Translations under genes and position numbers: made by a program
Shown: positions 8,982 to 17,845 of the stretch, piece by piece
Layout: the number at the start of each line of letters is the position of its first letter
How positions within the stretch are numbered: the first letter of the stretch is position 1
The notes under the pieces: model-generated
The model's input: only the letters and a program-made list of their open reading frames with translations
Databases searched by the model: none
What the model was told of the DNA's origin: nothing
NCBI GenBank assembly: GCA_963704975.1
Contig: CAVPIK010000044.1
Span: 124,001 to 188,000 of the forward strand
DNA length: 64,000 nucleotides
Source of the DNA: JAGNDO01 sp963704975
GTDB taxonomy: Bacteria; Chloroflexota; Anaerolineae; Caldilineales; Caldilineaceae
Direction of reading: 5' to 3'

Positions 8982-9953
8982 ATGAAAACCGTACCATTTG
9001 CCAATACCACCGAGAGCGTGTCCCAACTCTGTCTGGGCACGATGATGTTTGGCGACCGCTGTGACGAGACCGAGTCGGATCGCATTTTGAGCGCGGCCAT
9101 GGAGGCCGGGGTGAATTTTGTGGACACGGCCGCGGCCTATGTGGGCGGCCAGACCGAGGAGATCCTGGGCCGCATTATGCAGGGGCGGCGGGACAAGCTC
9201 TTTCTGGTCACCAAAGTCACCAAGACCACGGACGCGGACTGGGTGCGCCAGTGCATCGACGAGAGCCTGACCCGGCTGCAAACCGACCATGTGGACCTCT
9301 ATCTGATCCACTGGCCCCGGCAGCAGATGAAGACTTATGAGATGATGGAAGCCCTCAACGACGTGGTGAACGCGGGCAAGGCCCGGCATGTGGGCTGTTC
9401 CAACTTCCCGGCCTGGCTGGTGGCCCACTGCAACGCCATCGCCCAGCGGGAAGGCTGGGCGCCCTTGGTCTGCAACCAGGTGCCCTACAATTTGATTGAA
9501 CGGGGGATTGAAGTTGAAGTGTTGCCTCAAGCCGTGGCGGACAAGATCGCCATCATGGCCTATCGCCCCCTGCTCATGGGTGTCTTGGCGGGCAAATATG
9601 GCGCGGGGGAGATCCTGCCCGAAGATTCCCGGGGCTACAGCGACAAGCGGGTCCCCGTCTGGCTGGAGAAGTTTGGCGACGGCCTGGGCCGTTTCAACCA
9701 GTTCGCCGCGGACCGGGGACTGCACCCGGCCCAACTGGCGACGGCCTGGGTGCGCCACACCCCCGGCCTCACCGCCCCCATCGTGGGCGTCAGCTCCCTG
9801 CGCCAGTTCCAGTCCAGCCTGGGCGCGTTTGAGGCGGAGCTGACCCCGGACGAATACACCGAAATCGCCGATATGTTCGACGCCGCGGTCAAAGAAGAGA
9901 GCGGCGGCAGCTATGCCGGACTGCGTCGGGCGTACGATCTAGTGGCCAGCTAA
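8982..9953 (+). CDS. Aldo/keto reductase
   Basis: 323 residues, start ATG 8982 after TAGGAG. Family features: N-terminal LCLGTMMFGDR, catalytic region VDTAAAYVGGQTEEILGR (Asp and Tyr, about residues 44-49), Lys in FLVTKVTKT (about 80), DHVDLYLIHWPRQQ with the active-site His (about 110), GCSNFPAWLVAHC and CNQVPYNLIERG. The C-terminal NADPH-binding part ends in the usual VGVSSLRQF region. It reduces carbonyl groups of small sugars or aldehydes in the cytoplasm. Its place between the dehydratase and Gfo/Idh/MocA genes suggests a sugar-acid or uronate step. The substrate is not predictable. Confidence 0.85.
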   Translation: MKTVPFANTTESVSQLCLGTMMFGDRCDETESDRILSAAMEAGVNFVDTAAAYVGGQTEEILGRIMQGRRDKLFLVTKVTKTTDADWVRQCIDESLTRLQTDHVDLYLIHWPRQQMKTYEMMEALNDVVNAGKARHVGCSNFPAWLVAHCNAIAQREGWAPLVCNQVPYNLIERGIEVEVLPQAVADKIAIMAYRPLLMGVLAGKYGAGEILPEDSRGYSDKRVPVWLEKFGDGLGRFNQFAADRGLHPAQLATAWVRHTPGLTAPIVGVSSLRQFQSSLGAFEAELTPDEYTEIADMFDAAVKEESGGSYAGLRRAYDLVAS

Positions 9954-9974
9954 GACTGACCGGGAGAGTTGACC

Positions 9975-11111
9975 ATGACCAACCGATTGCGCGGCCTGAT
10001 TCTTGGCTCCGGCTATGCCGGGCAAGGCCACACCCTGGCCTTGCGAGATGCCGGCGTGGAGATCGTGGGCATGGCCGGTCGCACGGAAGACGTGGTGCGG
10101 GAACGGGCCGCGGATCTGGGCATCCCCCATGCCTTCACCGACTGGCGGCAGGCGTTGGCCGAGGTGCAGCCCGATATCGTGGCCGTGGCGTTGCCCGGCG
10201 GCGCGCATTTCGAGCCGGTGATGGCGGCGCTGGACCAGGGGTGCCATGTCTTTTGCGACAAACCCCTGGCCGCCACGGTTGAGCAGGCCCATCGACTGTT
10301 CCGCAAAGCCCAGGAGGCCGGGGTCAAAACCGCCTTTGCCGCCTCCTATCGCTATCAACCCTATGCCTTGTTGGCCAAATCCTTGGTGGCCCAGGGCGCC
10401 ATCGGCGAGCCGTTGGAAGTGGAATGCGTCTCCCACTTCAATCTCGATCCCCTGATCCCCTTCGGGTGGTCCCACCGGCTGGACCAGGGCGGCGGGCGAT
10501 TGAACAACAACTTCACCCACAAGCTGGCCATCGTGCTCAATGTGTTGGACGGGCGGGTGCTCAAGGTCAAAGGGGAGACCCGCAACGACATGCCCAAAGC
10601 CCCCGTGGTGGCCGGCGTGCATGATTTCCGCACCCGCCGGGACTTCACCCCGGACCAGGCCGATGACCCGGACCTGATCTGGGCCGAGGCCGACGCCGAC
10701 TGGTCGTACACCGCGCTGGCGCAGATCGAGCCGAGCCTCCCCTGCGCCCAACCCGTCTCCGCCCTCTTCCGGCACGGCGGCCTCCACCCCCGGTTTGATC
10801 ACGACCACATGGCTTTCTACGGCAGCGAGGGGGCCATTTATATCAAAGGCTGGTACGCCCAAGGCCCGCTCTATCTTTCATCAAAGCGAGGTGATTGGAA
10901 AGAGATCGACATGCCGGATGCCATACTCAACAGCCTGCCCGACATCGCAGACGACACCCAGCGCAATTGGACGCAACTGGCCCGGGAGTTCGTGGCCGAC
11001 ATCCGCGGGCAGGCCAATCCGACCTATCAAACATTCAAAGATGGCTGGATCTATCAGGAAATCGTCAACGCCATACGCCATGACCAGACATGGATCCATG
11101 TGCCCAGCTAA
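9975..11111 (+). CDS. Gfo/Idh/MocA-family NAD(P)-dependent oxidoreductase
   Basis: 378 residues from ATG 9975, chosen because GGGAGAG lies about eight bases upstream; an in-frame TTG six bases earlier is less well placed. Rossmann fold starts LILGSGYAGQGHTLALRDAG, and the hallmark CDKPLAATVEQAH (about residue 92) carries the family Lys-Pro. The C-terminal alpha/beta domain contains WSHRLDQGGGRLNNNFTHKL, with the His/Lys region seen in sugar dehydrogenases of this family. The family oxidises or isomerises sugars and sugar acids with NAD(P). It probably works with the neighbouring aldo/keto reductase on a sugar intermediate; substrate unknown. Confidence 0.85.
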   Translation: MTNRLRGLILGSGYAGQGHTLALRDAGVEIVGMAGRTEDVVRERAADLGIPHAFTDWRQALAEVQPDIVAVALPGGAHFEPVMAALDQGCHVFCDKPLAATVEQAHRLFRKAQEAGVKTAFAASYRYQPYALLAKSLVAQGAIGEPLEVECVSHFNLDPLIPFGWSHRLDQGGGRLNNNFTHKLAIVLNVLDGRVLKVKGETRNDMPKAPVVAGVHDFRTRRDFTPDQADDPDLIWAEADADWSYTALAQIEPSLPCAQPVSALFRHGGLHPRFDHDHMAFYGSEGAIYIKGWYAQGPLYLSSKRGDWKEIDMPDAILNSLPDIADDTQRNWTQLAREFVADIRGQANPTYQTFKDGWIYQEIVNAIRHDQTWIHVPS

Positions 11112-11155
11112 ACCGCAATCTCAGTAGGTCACAATTCTTGTGAAAAGCGGAGGGA

Positions 11156-11203
11156 GCATCCTCAGATGCGGCTTTTTGCCGAAGACCCGGCATCTGAGGA
11201 TGC
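11156..11203. repeat. Strong hairpin before the KDG kinase gene
   Basis: Perfect 14-bp arms GCATCCTCAGATGC (11156-11169) and GCATCTGAGGATGC (11190-11203) with a 20-base loop containing GGCTTTTTGCC. No U-tract follows the second arm, so it is more like a REP-type element or an mRNA-stabilising hairpin than a classic terminator. Confidence 0.7.
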
Positions 11204-11260
11204 CTACTCCTGCAGCAAATTCTGAACGACACAATCTACATCCTTAAGGAGCGAAGTCCC

Positions 11261-12292
11261 ATGAAAAAAATCGTAGCTTTTGGAGAGATCATGATGCGCC
11301 TGTCCCCGCCTGGATTCCAGCGCTTTGGGCAGGCCCGTTCGTTTGATGTGGTCTACGGCGGCGGCGAATCCAACGTCGTCGTCTCCCTGGCCAACTATGG
11401 TATGCCCACGGAATTCATCACCCGGCTTCCCGCCAACGACCTGGGGGATGCCTGCATGGCCAGTCTGCGCCAGTACGGCGTGGGCGTGGACAAGATCGTG
11501 CGGGGCGGCGAGCGCCTGGGCATCTATTTCCTGGAAATGGGCGCGGTGCAACGGGGCAGCAAAGTCGTCTACGACCGGGCCCATTCCGCCATCTCCACGG
11601 TGGAGCGGGGCATGATCGACTGGCGGGCCGCGTTCGAAGGGGCGGATTGGTTCCACTGGACGGGGATTACCCCCGCCGTCTCTGCCGGGGCCGCGGATGT
11701 CCTGTTGGAAGGGCTTGAGGTGGCCAAGGAGATGGGGTTGACCATTTCCTGCGATCTGAACTATCGCAAAAACCTGTGGAAGTGGGGCAAGACCCAGCAG
11801 GAGGTCATGCCCGCCCTGGTTGCGTTCTGCGACGTGGTCATCGGCAACGAGGAAGACGCCGAGAAGGTGCTGGGCATCCATGCGCCCGACGCCGACGTGA
11901 TCGGCGGCAAGGTGGAGGCCGAAAGCTATCGCTATGTGTGCGAAGAGATGGCCCGCCGCTATCCTGGCATCAAATCGATTGCCATCACCCTGCGCGGTTC
12001 TGTCTCGGCCAGCCACAACACCTGGTCCGCGGTGCTGTGGTCGAACGACGACTTTTACACCGGCCCCCACTTCGACATCACCCACATCGTGGACCGGGTG
12101 GGCGGCGGCGACTCCTTCATGGGCGGGCTGATCTACGGCCTGCGCACCTACGATGACCCCCAGCAAGCCCTGAATTTCGCCGTGGCCGCGTCCTGTCTCA
12201 AACACACCATCTTCGGCGACTTCAACCTGGTTTCCGTGGATGAAGTGCAGAAATTGATGAGCGGCGACGCCTCTGGGCGCGTGTCACGATAA
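11261..12292 (+). CDS. kdgK: 2-keto-3-deoxygluconate kinase, PfkB family
   Basis: 343 residues, ATG 11261 after TAAGGAGCG. PfkB features: N-terminal IVAFGEIMMRLSPPG, substrate-site YGGGESNVVVSLANYG (about residue 37), and the ATP/active-site signature RVGGGDSFMGGLIYGLRTY (about 280) with the catalytic Asp in GGGDSF. CDLNYRKNLW and a residue run after VVIGNEEDAEKVLGI match KDG kinases. It phosphorylates KDG to KDPG in the cytoplasm. Directly followed by the KDPG aldolase gene, and preceded by the KDG-producing dehydratase three genes upstream, so function is well supported by context. Confidence 0.88.
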   Translation: MKKIVAFGEIMMRLSPPGFQRFGQARSFDVVYGGGESNVVVSLANYGMPTEFITRLPANDLGDACMASLRQYGVGVDKIVRGGERLGIYFLEMGAVQRGSKVVYDRAHSAISTVERGMIDWRAAFEGADWFHWTGITPAVSAGAADVLLEGLEVAKEMGLTISCDLNYRKNLWKWGKTQQEVMPALVAFCDVVIGNEEDAEKVLGIHAPDADVIGGKVEAESYRYVCEEMARRYPGIKSIAITLRGSVSASHNTWSAVLWSNDDFYTGPHFDITHIVDRVGGGDSFMGGLIYGLRTYDDPQQALNFAVAASCLKHTIFGDFNLVSVDEVQKLMSGDASGRVSR

Positions 12293-12342
12293 AGGCCTAT
12301 TTAAGCTATTTCTGTAACGATGCAGCCTCCTTCAAGATAGAA

Positions 12343-12424
12343 CACGGATTCGACGGATTCGACGGTAAAACGGATTTTATCCGAAAGATCAGTGAAAATC
12401 CGTTCGAATCCGTTCGATCCGGTT
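12343..12424. repeat. Inverted array (CGGATTCGA type) between kdgK and aldolase genes
   Basis: Arm one (12343-12365) repeats CGGATTCGA twice; arm two (12399-12423) reads CCGTTCGAATCCGTTCGATC, its approximate inverse. The centre carries CGGATTTTATCCG, itself a palindrome. It sits in the intergenic gap, ahead of the aldolase ribosome-binding site AAGGAGA. Confidence 0.65.
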
Positions 12425-12475
12425 CTATTTATTCCGGCTAATAGACTGTTCCCATCTCTTCAAGGAGAACACCTC

Positions 12476-13147
12476 ATGGCCCGTCATTCCCGGCTGGAAG
12501 TTCTGAACGCGATGGTCGAAACCGGCCTCGTGCCCGTTTTCTATAGCCCCGACCTGGAGATCGCCAAGCAACTCGTGGCCGCCTGCGCGGCCGGCGGGGC
12601 GAAGGTGATCGAATTTACCAATCGGGGCGATTTCGCCTATGATGTCTTCAGTGCGCTCTCGAAGCACATGGCCAAAGCCCATCCCGATGTCATGCTCGGC
12701 ATCGGCTCGGTCATGGACGCGCCCACCGCGGCCCTGTTCATCGCCAACGGGGCGGATTTCGTCGTCAGCCCCGTGTTCAGCGCCGAGATCGCCCGGCTCT
12801 GCAACCGGCGCAAGATTCCCTTCTCGCCCGGCTGCGGCAGCGTCTCCGAGATCTCCCAGGCGGAGGAAATGGGCGTGGAGATCGTCAAGATCTTCCCCGG
12901 CAGTTCTGTGGGCGGCCCGGACTTTGTCAAGGCGGTCCTCGGCCCGTGCCCCTGGTCGAGACTCATGCCCACGGGCGGGGTTGACGCCACGGAGGAGAGC
13001 ATCAAAGCCTGGTTCAAGGCCGGCGTGACCTGCGTGGGCATGGGGTCCCAGTTGTTCCGCAAGGATTTGATGGCCGCGGGCGACTACGCGGCCATCTCGG
13101 CCACGGTCACGCAAGTCATGGCCTGGATTCGGCAATATAGAGTATAG
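12476..13147 (+). CDS. eda: KDPG / KHG aldolase
   Basis: 223 residues from ATG 12476, selected because CAAGGAGAA lies just upstream; an earlier in-frame ATG at 12392 lacks a site and would run through the repeat. Class I aldolase features: GLVPVFYSPD, Glu of VIEFTNRG (about residue 45), SPGCGSVSE (about 117), Schiff-base Lys in VKIFPGSSVGG (about 136) and LMPTGGVDATEESIKAWFKAG. It cleaves KDPG to pyruvate and glyceraldehyde-3-phosphate, completing the Entner-Doudoroff-type branch encoded here. Confidence 0.88.
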   Translation: MARHSRLEVLNAMVETGLVPVFYSPDLEIAKQLVAACAAGGAKVIEFTNRGDFAYDVFSALSKHMAKAHPDVMLGIGSVMDAPTAALFIANGADFVVSPVFSAEIARLCNRRKIPFSPGCGSVSEISQAEEMGVEIVKIFPGSSVGGPDFVKAVLGPCPWSRLMPTGGVDATEESIKAWFKAGVTCVGMGSQLFRKDLMAAGDYAAISATVTQVMAWIRQYRV

Positions 13148-13164
13148 ACTGGCGGTTAGATAAT

Positions 13165-13250
13165 TTGGATTAGAGATTGGAGATTGGGAGATTGGGAGAT
13201 TAACGCGGCAGAATCTCCCAATCTCCCAATCGCCCAATCTCCTAATCTCA
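13165..13250. repeat. Inverted array of GAGATTG(G) units
   Basis: Arm one (13165-13202) has units of 7-8 bp such as GAGATTG and GGAGATTG. Arm two (13211-13249) has AATCTCCC, AATCTCCC, AATCGCCC, AATCTCCT. The arms are nearly complementary and could form a long hairpin between eda and the next gene. Later in the leader there is no clear promoter. Confidence 0.75.
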
Positions 13251-13293
13251 CCCATCGCTGAGTTATTCGATCTGCGATCTGGAGTGCAAACCC

Positions 13294-14559
13294 ATGCTGG
13301 CACAAGCGACTTCTCAAACCTATCTGTCCCACGCCGAAATCCGTCAAACCCTGGGGCGTTCCCTGGATCGCCGCCACACGGGCGAGCGGGTGTTGGTGCT
13401 GATTCCGGATCACACCCGCACGGTGCCCTTGCCCCTGCTCTTTCGCGTGCTGGTCGAAACCCTCCACGACACCCGGCAGCTTGATTTCATGGTGGCCCTG
13501 GGCACCCATCCGCCCCTGAGCGAGGAACAACTGCGCCATCTGGTCGGCATCAGCGCCGAGGAGCGCACGGGCAAATATCGCCACATCGGCCTGCTCAACC
13601 ACGCCTGGGACGCGGCGGAAACCCTGGTCCAGATCGGCACCTTGCCCTCGGACCGCATCCAAGCCCTGGCCGGGGACGCCTGGCACCCCTCCCTGGCCGG
13701 GGATGTGCCCGTGCGCATCAACCGCCACATCTATGACTACGACCACATCCTGATCCTCGGCCCCTCCTTCCCCCACGAGGTGGCGGGCTTTTCCGGCGGG
13801 GCCAAATACCTCTTCCCCGGCATCTCCGGCCCGGAGATGATCAATGTCTCCCACTGGCTGGGCGCGCTGGTCGGCGTGGTGGACACCATCGGCGTGCGAG
13901 ACACCCCCGTGCGGGCCATGATCCACGCCGCGGCGGAACTGGTCAGCGTGCCCACGACGTTGATCGGCCTGGTGGTGGTGGACAAGGCCGAGTTGGCCGG
14001 CATCTTCGTCGGGGATCTGATCGAAGCGTGGCAGGCGGCGGCGGATCTCTCGTCCCAGCGCCACATCGTGTGGGTGGACAAGCCCTTTCAGCGCGTGCTA
14101 TCCTGTGCGCCGCCCATGTATGACGAACTGTGGACCGCGGGCAAGGCCATGTACAAGCTGGAACCGGCCCTGGCCGTGGGCGGCGAGTTGACCATCTTCT
14201 CGCCCACGCTGGATGTGGTCAGCCACGTCCACGGCAAACACATCTACGAGATCGGCTATCACGTCTTGGACTATTTCTTGCAGCAGTGGGACCGTTTCAA
14301 GCATGTGCCTTTGGGCGTCCTGGCCCACAGCACCCATGTGCGGGGCGGCGGGCGTTTTGTCGAAGGCGTTGAACGGCCCAACGCCGCGGTCAACCTGGCC
14401 ACGGGCCTCAGCCCGGCCGATTGTGAACGGCTGGCCCTGGGCTACGTGGACCCGGCCACGATCGATTTTGCGGAATGGGAAAATCGGGAAGCCGAGGGCG
14501 TCCTCCTGGTGCCCAAGGCCGGGGAGATGCTCTATCGGGTGAAGAAGGGGGCGGCATGA
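13294..14559 (+). CDS. LarA-like nickel-pincer racemase/epimerase family protein (DUF2088)
   Basis: 421 residues, ATG 13294. LarA-type features: LIPDHTRTVPLPLLF (DHTR, about residue 38), DFMVALGTHPPLS (about 69) and the C-terminal-domain hallmark GPSFPHEVAGFSGGAKYLFPGISG (about 158) carrying the His/Lys region that holds the pincer cofactor in lactate racemase. The family includes lactate, malate and other 2-hydroxyacid racemases or epimerases. In this operon it probably interconverts a hydroxy acid or sugar acid stereoisomer that feeds the gluconate/KDG routes. The lar cofactor genes larB, larC and larE are not in the window. The stop overlaps the next start (ATGA). Confidence 0.8.
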   Translation: MLAQATSQTYLSHAEIRQTLGRSLDRRHTGERVLVLIPDHTRTVPLPLLFRVLVETLHDTRQLDFMVALGTHPPLSEEQLRHLVGISAEERTGKYRHIGLLNHAWDAAETLVQIGTLPSDRIQALAGDAWHPSLAGDVPVRINRHIYDYDHILILGPSFPHEVAGFSGGAKYLFPGISGPEMINVSHWLGALVGVVDTIGVRDTPVRAMIHAAAELVSVPTTLIGLVVVDKAELAGIFVGDLIEAWQAAADLSSQRHIVWVDKPFQRVLSCAPPMYDELWTAGKAMYKLEPALAVGGELTIFSPTLDVVSHVHGKHIYEIGYHVLDYFLQQWDRFKHVPLGVLAHSTHVRGGGRFVEGVERPNAAVNLATGLSPADCERLALGYVDPATIDFAEWENREAEGVLLVPKAGEMLYRVKKGAA

Positions 14560-15068
14560 GTCGGGTTTACGTGATCATGGGGGTCTCCGGCTGCGGAAAA
14601 TCGACCGTGGGCCAGGCGTTGGCCGCGGCGCTGGGTGCGCCTTTTTATGATGGGGATGACTTCCATCCGCCCGAAAATGTGGCCAAAATGGCCAGCGGTT
14701 CGCCCCTGGACGACACGGACCGCGCCCCCTGGCTGGCCAGCCTGGGGAGATCTCTGGCCGATCATCTGGCCAACGACGAGACCGCGGTCATGGCCTGTTC
14801 CGCGCTCAAACGCAGCTATCGGGATCTCTTGCGGGGCGGCTCGGATCGGGTCATCTTTGTCTATTTGCAGGGGGATTTTGACACCCTGTGGCAGCGCATG
14901 ACCATCCGCCCGGACCACTTCATGAAGCCCGAAATGCTGCACAGTCAGTTTGAAACCTTGGAGCCGCCGGATACGGATGAGGCACTCATACTCTCGGTAG
15001 CGCAGCCGATAGATGCCATGTTGGCACAAATTTTGCGCACATCCCAAAGTGAAATAGCGGAGAAATAA
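14556..15068 (+). CDS. gntK: Gluconokinase
   Basis: 170 residues, ATG 14556 overlapping the LarA-like stop. P-loop GVSGCGKSTVGQALA (about residues 9-20), then PFYDGDDFHPPENVAKMASG, TDRAPWLASLGRSL, MACSALKRSYRDLLR and VYLQGDFDTLWQRM. These are the standard motifs of GntK-type gluconokinases, which phosphorylate D-gluconate to 6-phosphogluconate. The next gene, two bases after its stop, encodes 6-phosphogluconate dehydrogenase, so gluconate flows to the pentose phosphate pathway. Confidence 0.9.
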   Translation: MSRVYVIMGVSGCGKSTVGQALAAALGAPFYDGDDFHPPENVAKMASGSPLDDTDRAPWLASLGRSLADHLANDETAVMACSALKRSYRDLLRGGSDRVIFVYLQGDFDTLWQRMTIRPDHFMKPEMLHSQFETLEPPDTDEALILSVAQPIDAMLAQILRTSQSEIAEK

Positions 15069-15070
15069 AA

Positions 15071-16525
15071 ATGACAAATCAAGCAGATATTGGATTGATT
15101 GGTCTGGCCGTCATGGGTCAGAATCTGGTTCTAAACATGGACGATCACGGCTACACGGTGGCCGTTTTCAATCGCACGACCAGCAAAGTCGACCACTTCC
15201 TCAGCAAGGAAGCACAGGGGACCAAAGTGATCGGCACCCACTCTTTGCAAGAGTTGGTCTCGGTGCTGAAGCGACCCCGTCGTGTCATGATCATGGTCAA
15301 GGCCGGCTGGCCGGTTGATGACACCATCGAGCAACTGGTGCCTCTGCTGGAAGAGGGTGACATCATCATCGATGGTGGCAACTCCCACTATCCAGATACG
15401 ACACGGCGTGCCAAAGATCTGGCCGCAAAGGGCATTTTGTTCATCGGCACAGGCGTGTCCGGCGGCGAAGAGGGGGCCCGGTTCGGCCCGTCGATCATGC
15501 CCGGTGGCGCGCCGGCAGCCTGGCCCCACGTCAAGCCGATCTTCCAGAGCATTGCCGCCAAAGTCCCGGACGGGTCACCGTGCTGTGATTGGGTCGGCGA
15601 GGAAGGGGCTGGCCATTTCGTCAAGATGGTCCACAACGGCATTGAGTACGGCGACATGCAGCTGATCTGTGAAGCCTATGACGTCATGCAGCAGGCGCTG
15701 GGTCTGACCGCCGGCGAGATGAGCACCATCTTTACCGATTGGAATACGGGCAAACTGGACTCGTACTTGATCGAGATTACGGCTGAGATTCTGGCCTATA
15801 ACGATGAGGACGGTGGGCCGATGGTCGACAAGATCCTCGACACGGCCGGACAAAAAGGCACAGGCAAATGGACCGCTGTGTCCGCCCTGGACGCTGGGAT
15901 TCCGCTCACGCTGATCGGTGAGGCTGTGTTTTCCCGTTTCCTCTCGGCACTCAAAGATGAACGTGTGGTTGCTGCCGATCTGCTCGGATCGCCAACGCCA
16001 GCCTTTACGGGCGACAAAGCAGGACTGATCGCAGACCTGCAAGAAGCGTTGTTTGCATCCAAAATCGTCTCCTACACCCAGGGCTACATGCTCATGCGTT
16101 CGGCGTCTGAGCAATACGGTTGGAATCTGTCGTACGGGGCGATTGCGCTGATGTGGCGTGGCGGCTGCATCATCCGGGCGGCATTCTTGGAAGATATCAA
16201 AGCTGCTTTTGACACAAACCCGGCGCTGAGCAATTTGCTGCTCGATCCCTTCTTCAAGGCGCAGATTCAGCAAGCCGAAGCGGCCTGGCGGCGTGTGATT
16301 GGGACGGCTGTTGCCCTAGGCATTCCGGTTCCCGCCATGTCGAGCGCCCTGGCGTTCTACGATGGATACCGGCGTGAGCGGTTGCCAGCCAATCTGTTGC
16401 AGGCGCAACGTGATTATTTCGGTGCCCACACCTACGAGCGTGTGGATAAACCCCGGGGCGAATTCTTCCACACCAACTGGACGGGTGAAGGCGGCGACAT
16501 CACCGCCTCAACCTACGATGCGTAG
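15071..16525 (+). CDS. gnd: 6-phosphogluconate dehydrogenase, decarboxylating
   Basis: 484 residues, close to the usual length of the long form. N-terminal NADP-binding IGLIGLAVMGQNLVLNMDDHG, substrate motifs GTGVSGGEEGARFGPSIMPGG and FVKMVHNGIEYGDMQ with the catalytic Lys and Glu, and the C-terminal all-helical domain with WRGGCIIRAAFL and ANLLQAQRDYFGAHTYER. It oxidatively decarboxylates 6-phosphogluconate to ribulose-5-phosphate with reduction of NADP. It follows gntK after two bases and is probably co-transcribed. The frame is uninterrupted. Confidence 0.94.
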   Translation: MTNQADIGLIGLAVMGQNLVLNMDDHGYTVAVFNRTTSKVDHFLSKEAQGTKVIGTHSLQELVSVLKRPRRVMIMVKAGWPVDDTIEQLVPLLEEGDIIIDGGNSHYPDTTRRAKDLAAKGILFIGTGVSGGEEGARFGPSIMPGGAPAAWPHVKPIFQSIAAKVPDGSPCCDWVGEEGAGHFVKMVHNGIEYGDMQLICEAYDVMQQALGLTAGEMSTIFTDWNTGKLDSYLIEITAEILAYNDEDGGPMVDKILDTAGQKGTGKWTAVSALDAGIPLTLIGEAVFSRFLSALKDERVVAADLLGSPTPAFTGDKAGLIADLQEALFASKIVSYTQGYMLMRSASEQYGWNLSYGAIALMWRGGCIIRAAFLEDIKAAFDTNPALSNLLLDPFFKAQIQQAEAAWRRVIGTAVALGIPVPAMSSALAFYDGYRRERLPANLLQAQRDYFGAHTYERVDKPRGEFFHTNWTGEGGDITASTYDA

Positions 16526-16587
16526 GGGCAAACAAAGGGTCTATTTGTCTATCGGATATCCTGATCACGATAATGGAGACGTATAAC

Positions 16588-16965
16588 ATGCAGTTCAAAG
16601 AGATCGGCAACCCCACCTACATCGCCTTGGAGACCTTTCGCAAGAGCGGGGTCGGCGTCCCCACACCGGTTTGGGCCGTGGCGGAAGCGGGCAAACTCTA
16701 CGTCTGGACCATTGGGGATAGCGGCAAAGTCAAGCGCATCCGCAACAACCCGCAGGTGCGCATCGCCGTCAGCGACGCACGGGGCACGCCCCAAAGCGAG
16801 TGGGTGGAGGCCAAAGCCCGTGTCCTGGACGCGCCCAGCGATGAGGCGGCCCAGCGCAAGCGGTTGGCCGCCAAATACGGCTGGAAGTTTCGCATGTTCG
16901 AGCTGATGGGGAAGCTACGAGGGGGCAGTTCATCCCATGTCGCCGTCGAGATCAGCCCGGTCTGA
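16588..16965 (+). CDS. PPOX-class flavin/F420-binding family protein
   Basis: 125 residues from ATG 16588, preferred over ATG 16573 because AATGGAGA precedes it. Split-barrel fold sequence: NPTYIALETFRKSGVGVPTP, KLYVWTIGDSGKVKRIRNNP, VRIAVSDARG and EWVEAKARVLD. This matches small pyridoxamine-5'-phosphate-oxidase-like proteins, many of which bind F420 or FMN and reduce small molecules (the Rv2061-like subgroup). Its link to the sugar operon is only positional. Confidence 0.75.
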   Translation: MQFKEIGNPTYIALETFRKSGVGVPTPVWAVAEAGKLYVWTIGDSGKVKRIRNNPQVRIAVSDARGTPQSEWVEAKARVLDAPSDEAAQRKRLAAKYGWKFRMFELMGKLRGGSSSHVAVEISPV

Positions 16966-16967
16966 GC

Positions 16968-17078
16968 GTGCAGCGCATCGCCGACCTCTGCTTCAACAAG
17001 CCCAGCGGCAGCCTACACGAGATCGCCCGGGTGATGCAATGGGCCATGATTGACCGTGGGCATAACCAATCGGAGTAG
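16968..17078 (+). pseudogene. Short coding-like remnant of 36 codons
   Basis: GTG 16968 to TAG 17076-17078 reads VQRIADLCFNKPSGSLHEI and ends HNQSE. The composition looks like protein, but it is too short to assign and has no partner family I recognise. It may be the tail of a deleted gene. Confidence 0.25.
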
Positions 17079-17081
17079 AAC

Positions 17082-17720
17082 ATGAACAAACAAGATCAAC
17101 GACGCCTCTACGACGTCAAAACATTCTACGGATTGCTGGAAGATCTGCTTGGCAATGTCGGAGAGATGCGGGCCGTGATGAAGGGCAAGATCATCGACAA
17201 AGGGTTCACCGAGCGTGTCATGCTTGCTGTCACCCAGGTCAATGGCTGCCGGTATTGCAGCTATTTTCACACAGGGGAAGCGCTCAAGACTGGCATGTCC
17301 AAAGCAGAAGTCGAGGCAATGCTCAACGGTGAGTTCGGCGATGCCCCGACCGATGAATTGGTGGCGCTCTTGTTCGCGCAGCACTATGCCGAAACGGTTG
17401 GCAACCCGGATCACGATGCCTGGCAGCAGGTGGTCAACACCTATGGCCCGGAAAAAGCCAAGGCAATTTTGACCGCCATTCGGGTCATCATGGTGGGCAA
17501 CCTGTATGGCAACCTGGTCGATGCCCTGCGCAGCCGCCTGACCGGCAAGCCTTTTCCGGATTCCACCATCGGGCAAGAAACCGGTATTGTCTTCGGCGTC
17601 CTCGTTTTCGTGCCTATGATTGCGGGCCGACAAGTTTTTGCGGGGCTGTTCAACCGCAAGAAGCAGTATGCTTGGGAAACCTACGAAGTCTCGCCAACGT
17701 CAGCCGGTCATTTCGCCTGA
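17082..17720 (+). CDS. Carboxymuconolactone decarboxylase / AhpD-like protein
   Basis: 212 residues, ATG 17082. The CMD core shows VMLAVTQVNGCRYCSYFHTGEA, with Cys-x-x-Cys at about residues 56 and 59 followed by His 63, the peroxiredoxin-like redox motif of AhpD-type members. Helical repeats and a hydrophobic C-terminal stretch (GIVFGVLVFVPMIAGRQVFAG) follow. That stretch is unusual for the family and might associate with the membrane. A likely role is thiol-dependent peroxide defence; the substrate is not known. It ends at a strong bidirectional terminator. Confidence 0.8.
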   Translation: MNKQDQRRLYDVKTFYGLLEDLLGNVGEMRAVMKGKIIDKGFTERVMLAVTQVNGCRYCSYFHTGEALKTGMSKAEVEAMLNGEFGDAPTDELVALLFAQHYAETVGNPDHDAWQQVVNTYGPEKAKAILTAIRVIMVGNLYGNLVDALRSRLTGKPFPDSTIGQETGIVFGVLVFVPMIAGRQVFAGLFNRKKQYAWETYEVSPTSAGHFA

Positions 17721-17783
17721 GTGTGTTAGGGTTCTGATCGTTCCGACCCTGGGTGGGTTGAAGCCCCGCCATCAAAGTGAAGT

Positions 17784-17828
17784 CCAAGAAGAAGCCCGGA
17801 TGCTACCAGCGTCCGGGCTTCTTCTTGG
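17784..17828. terminator. Bidirectional terminator between convergent genes
   Basis: Arms CCAAGAAGAAGCCCGGA (from 17784) and TCCGGGCTTCTTCTTGG (to 17828) around a short loop. A long GC-rich stem flanked by AAGAAGAAG / CTTCTTCTT can stop transcription from both sides, matching the convergent CMD-family gene and the minus-strand regulator. Confidence 0.85.
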
Positions 17829-17845
17829 GAATCGCTTTGTGCATT

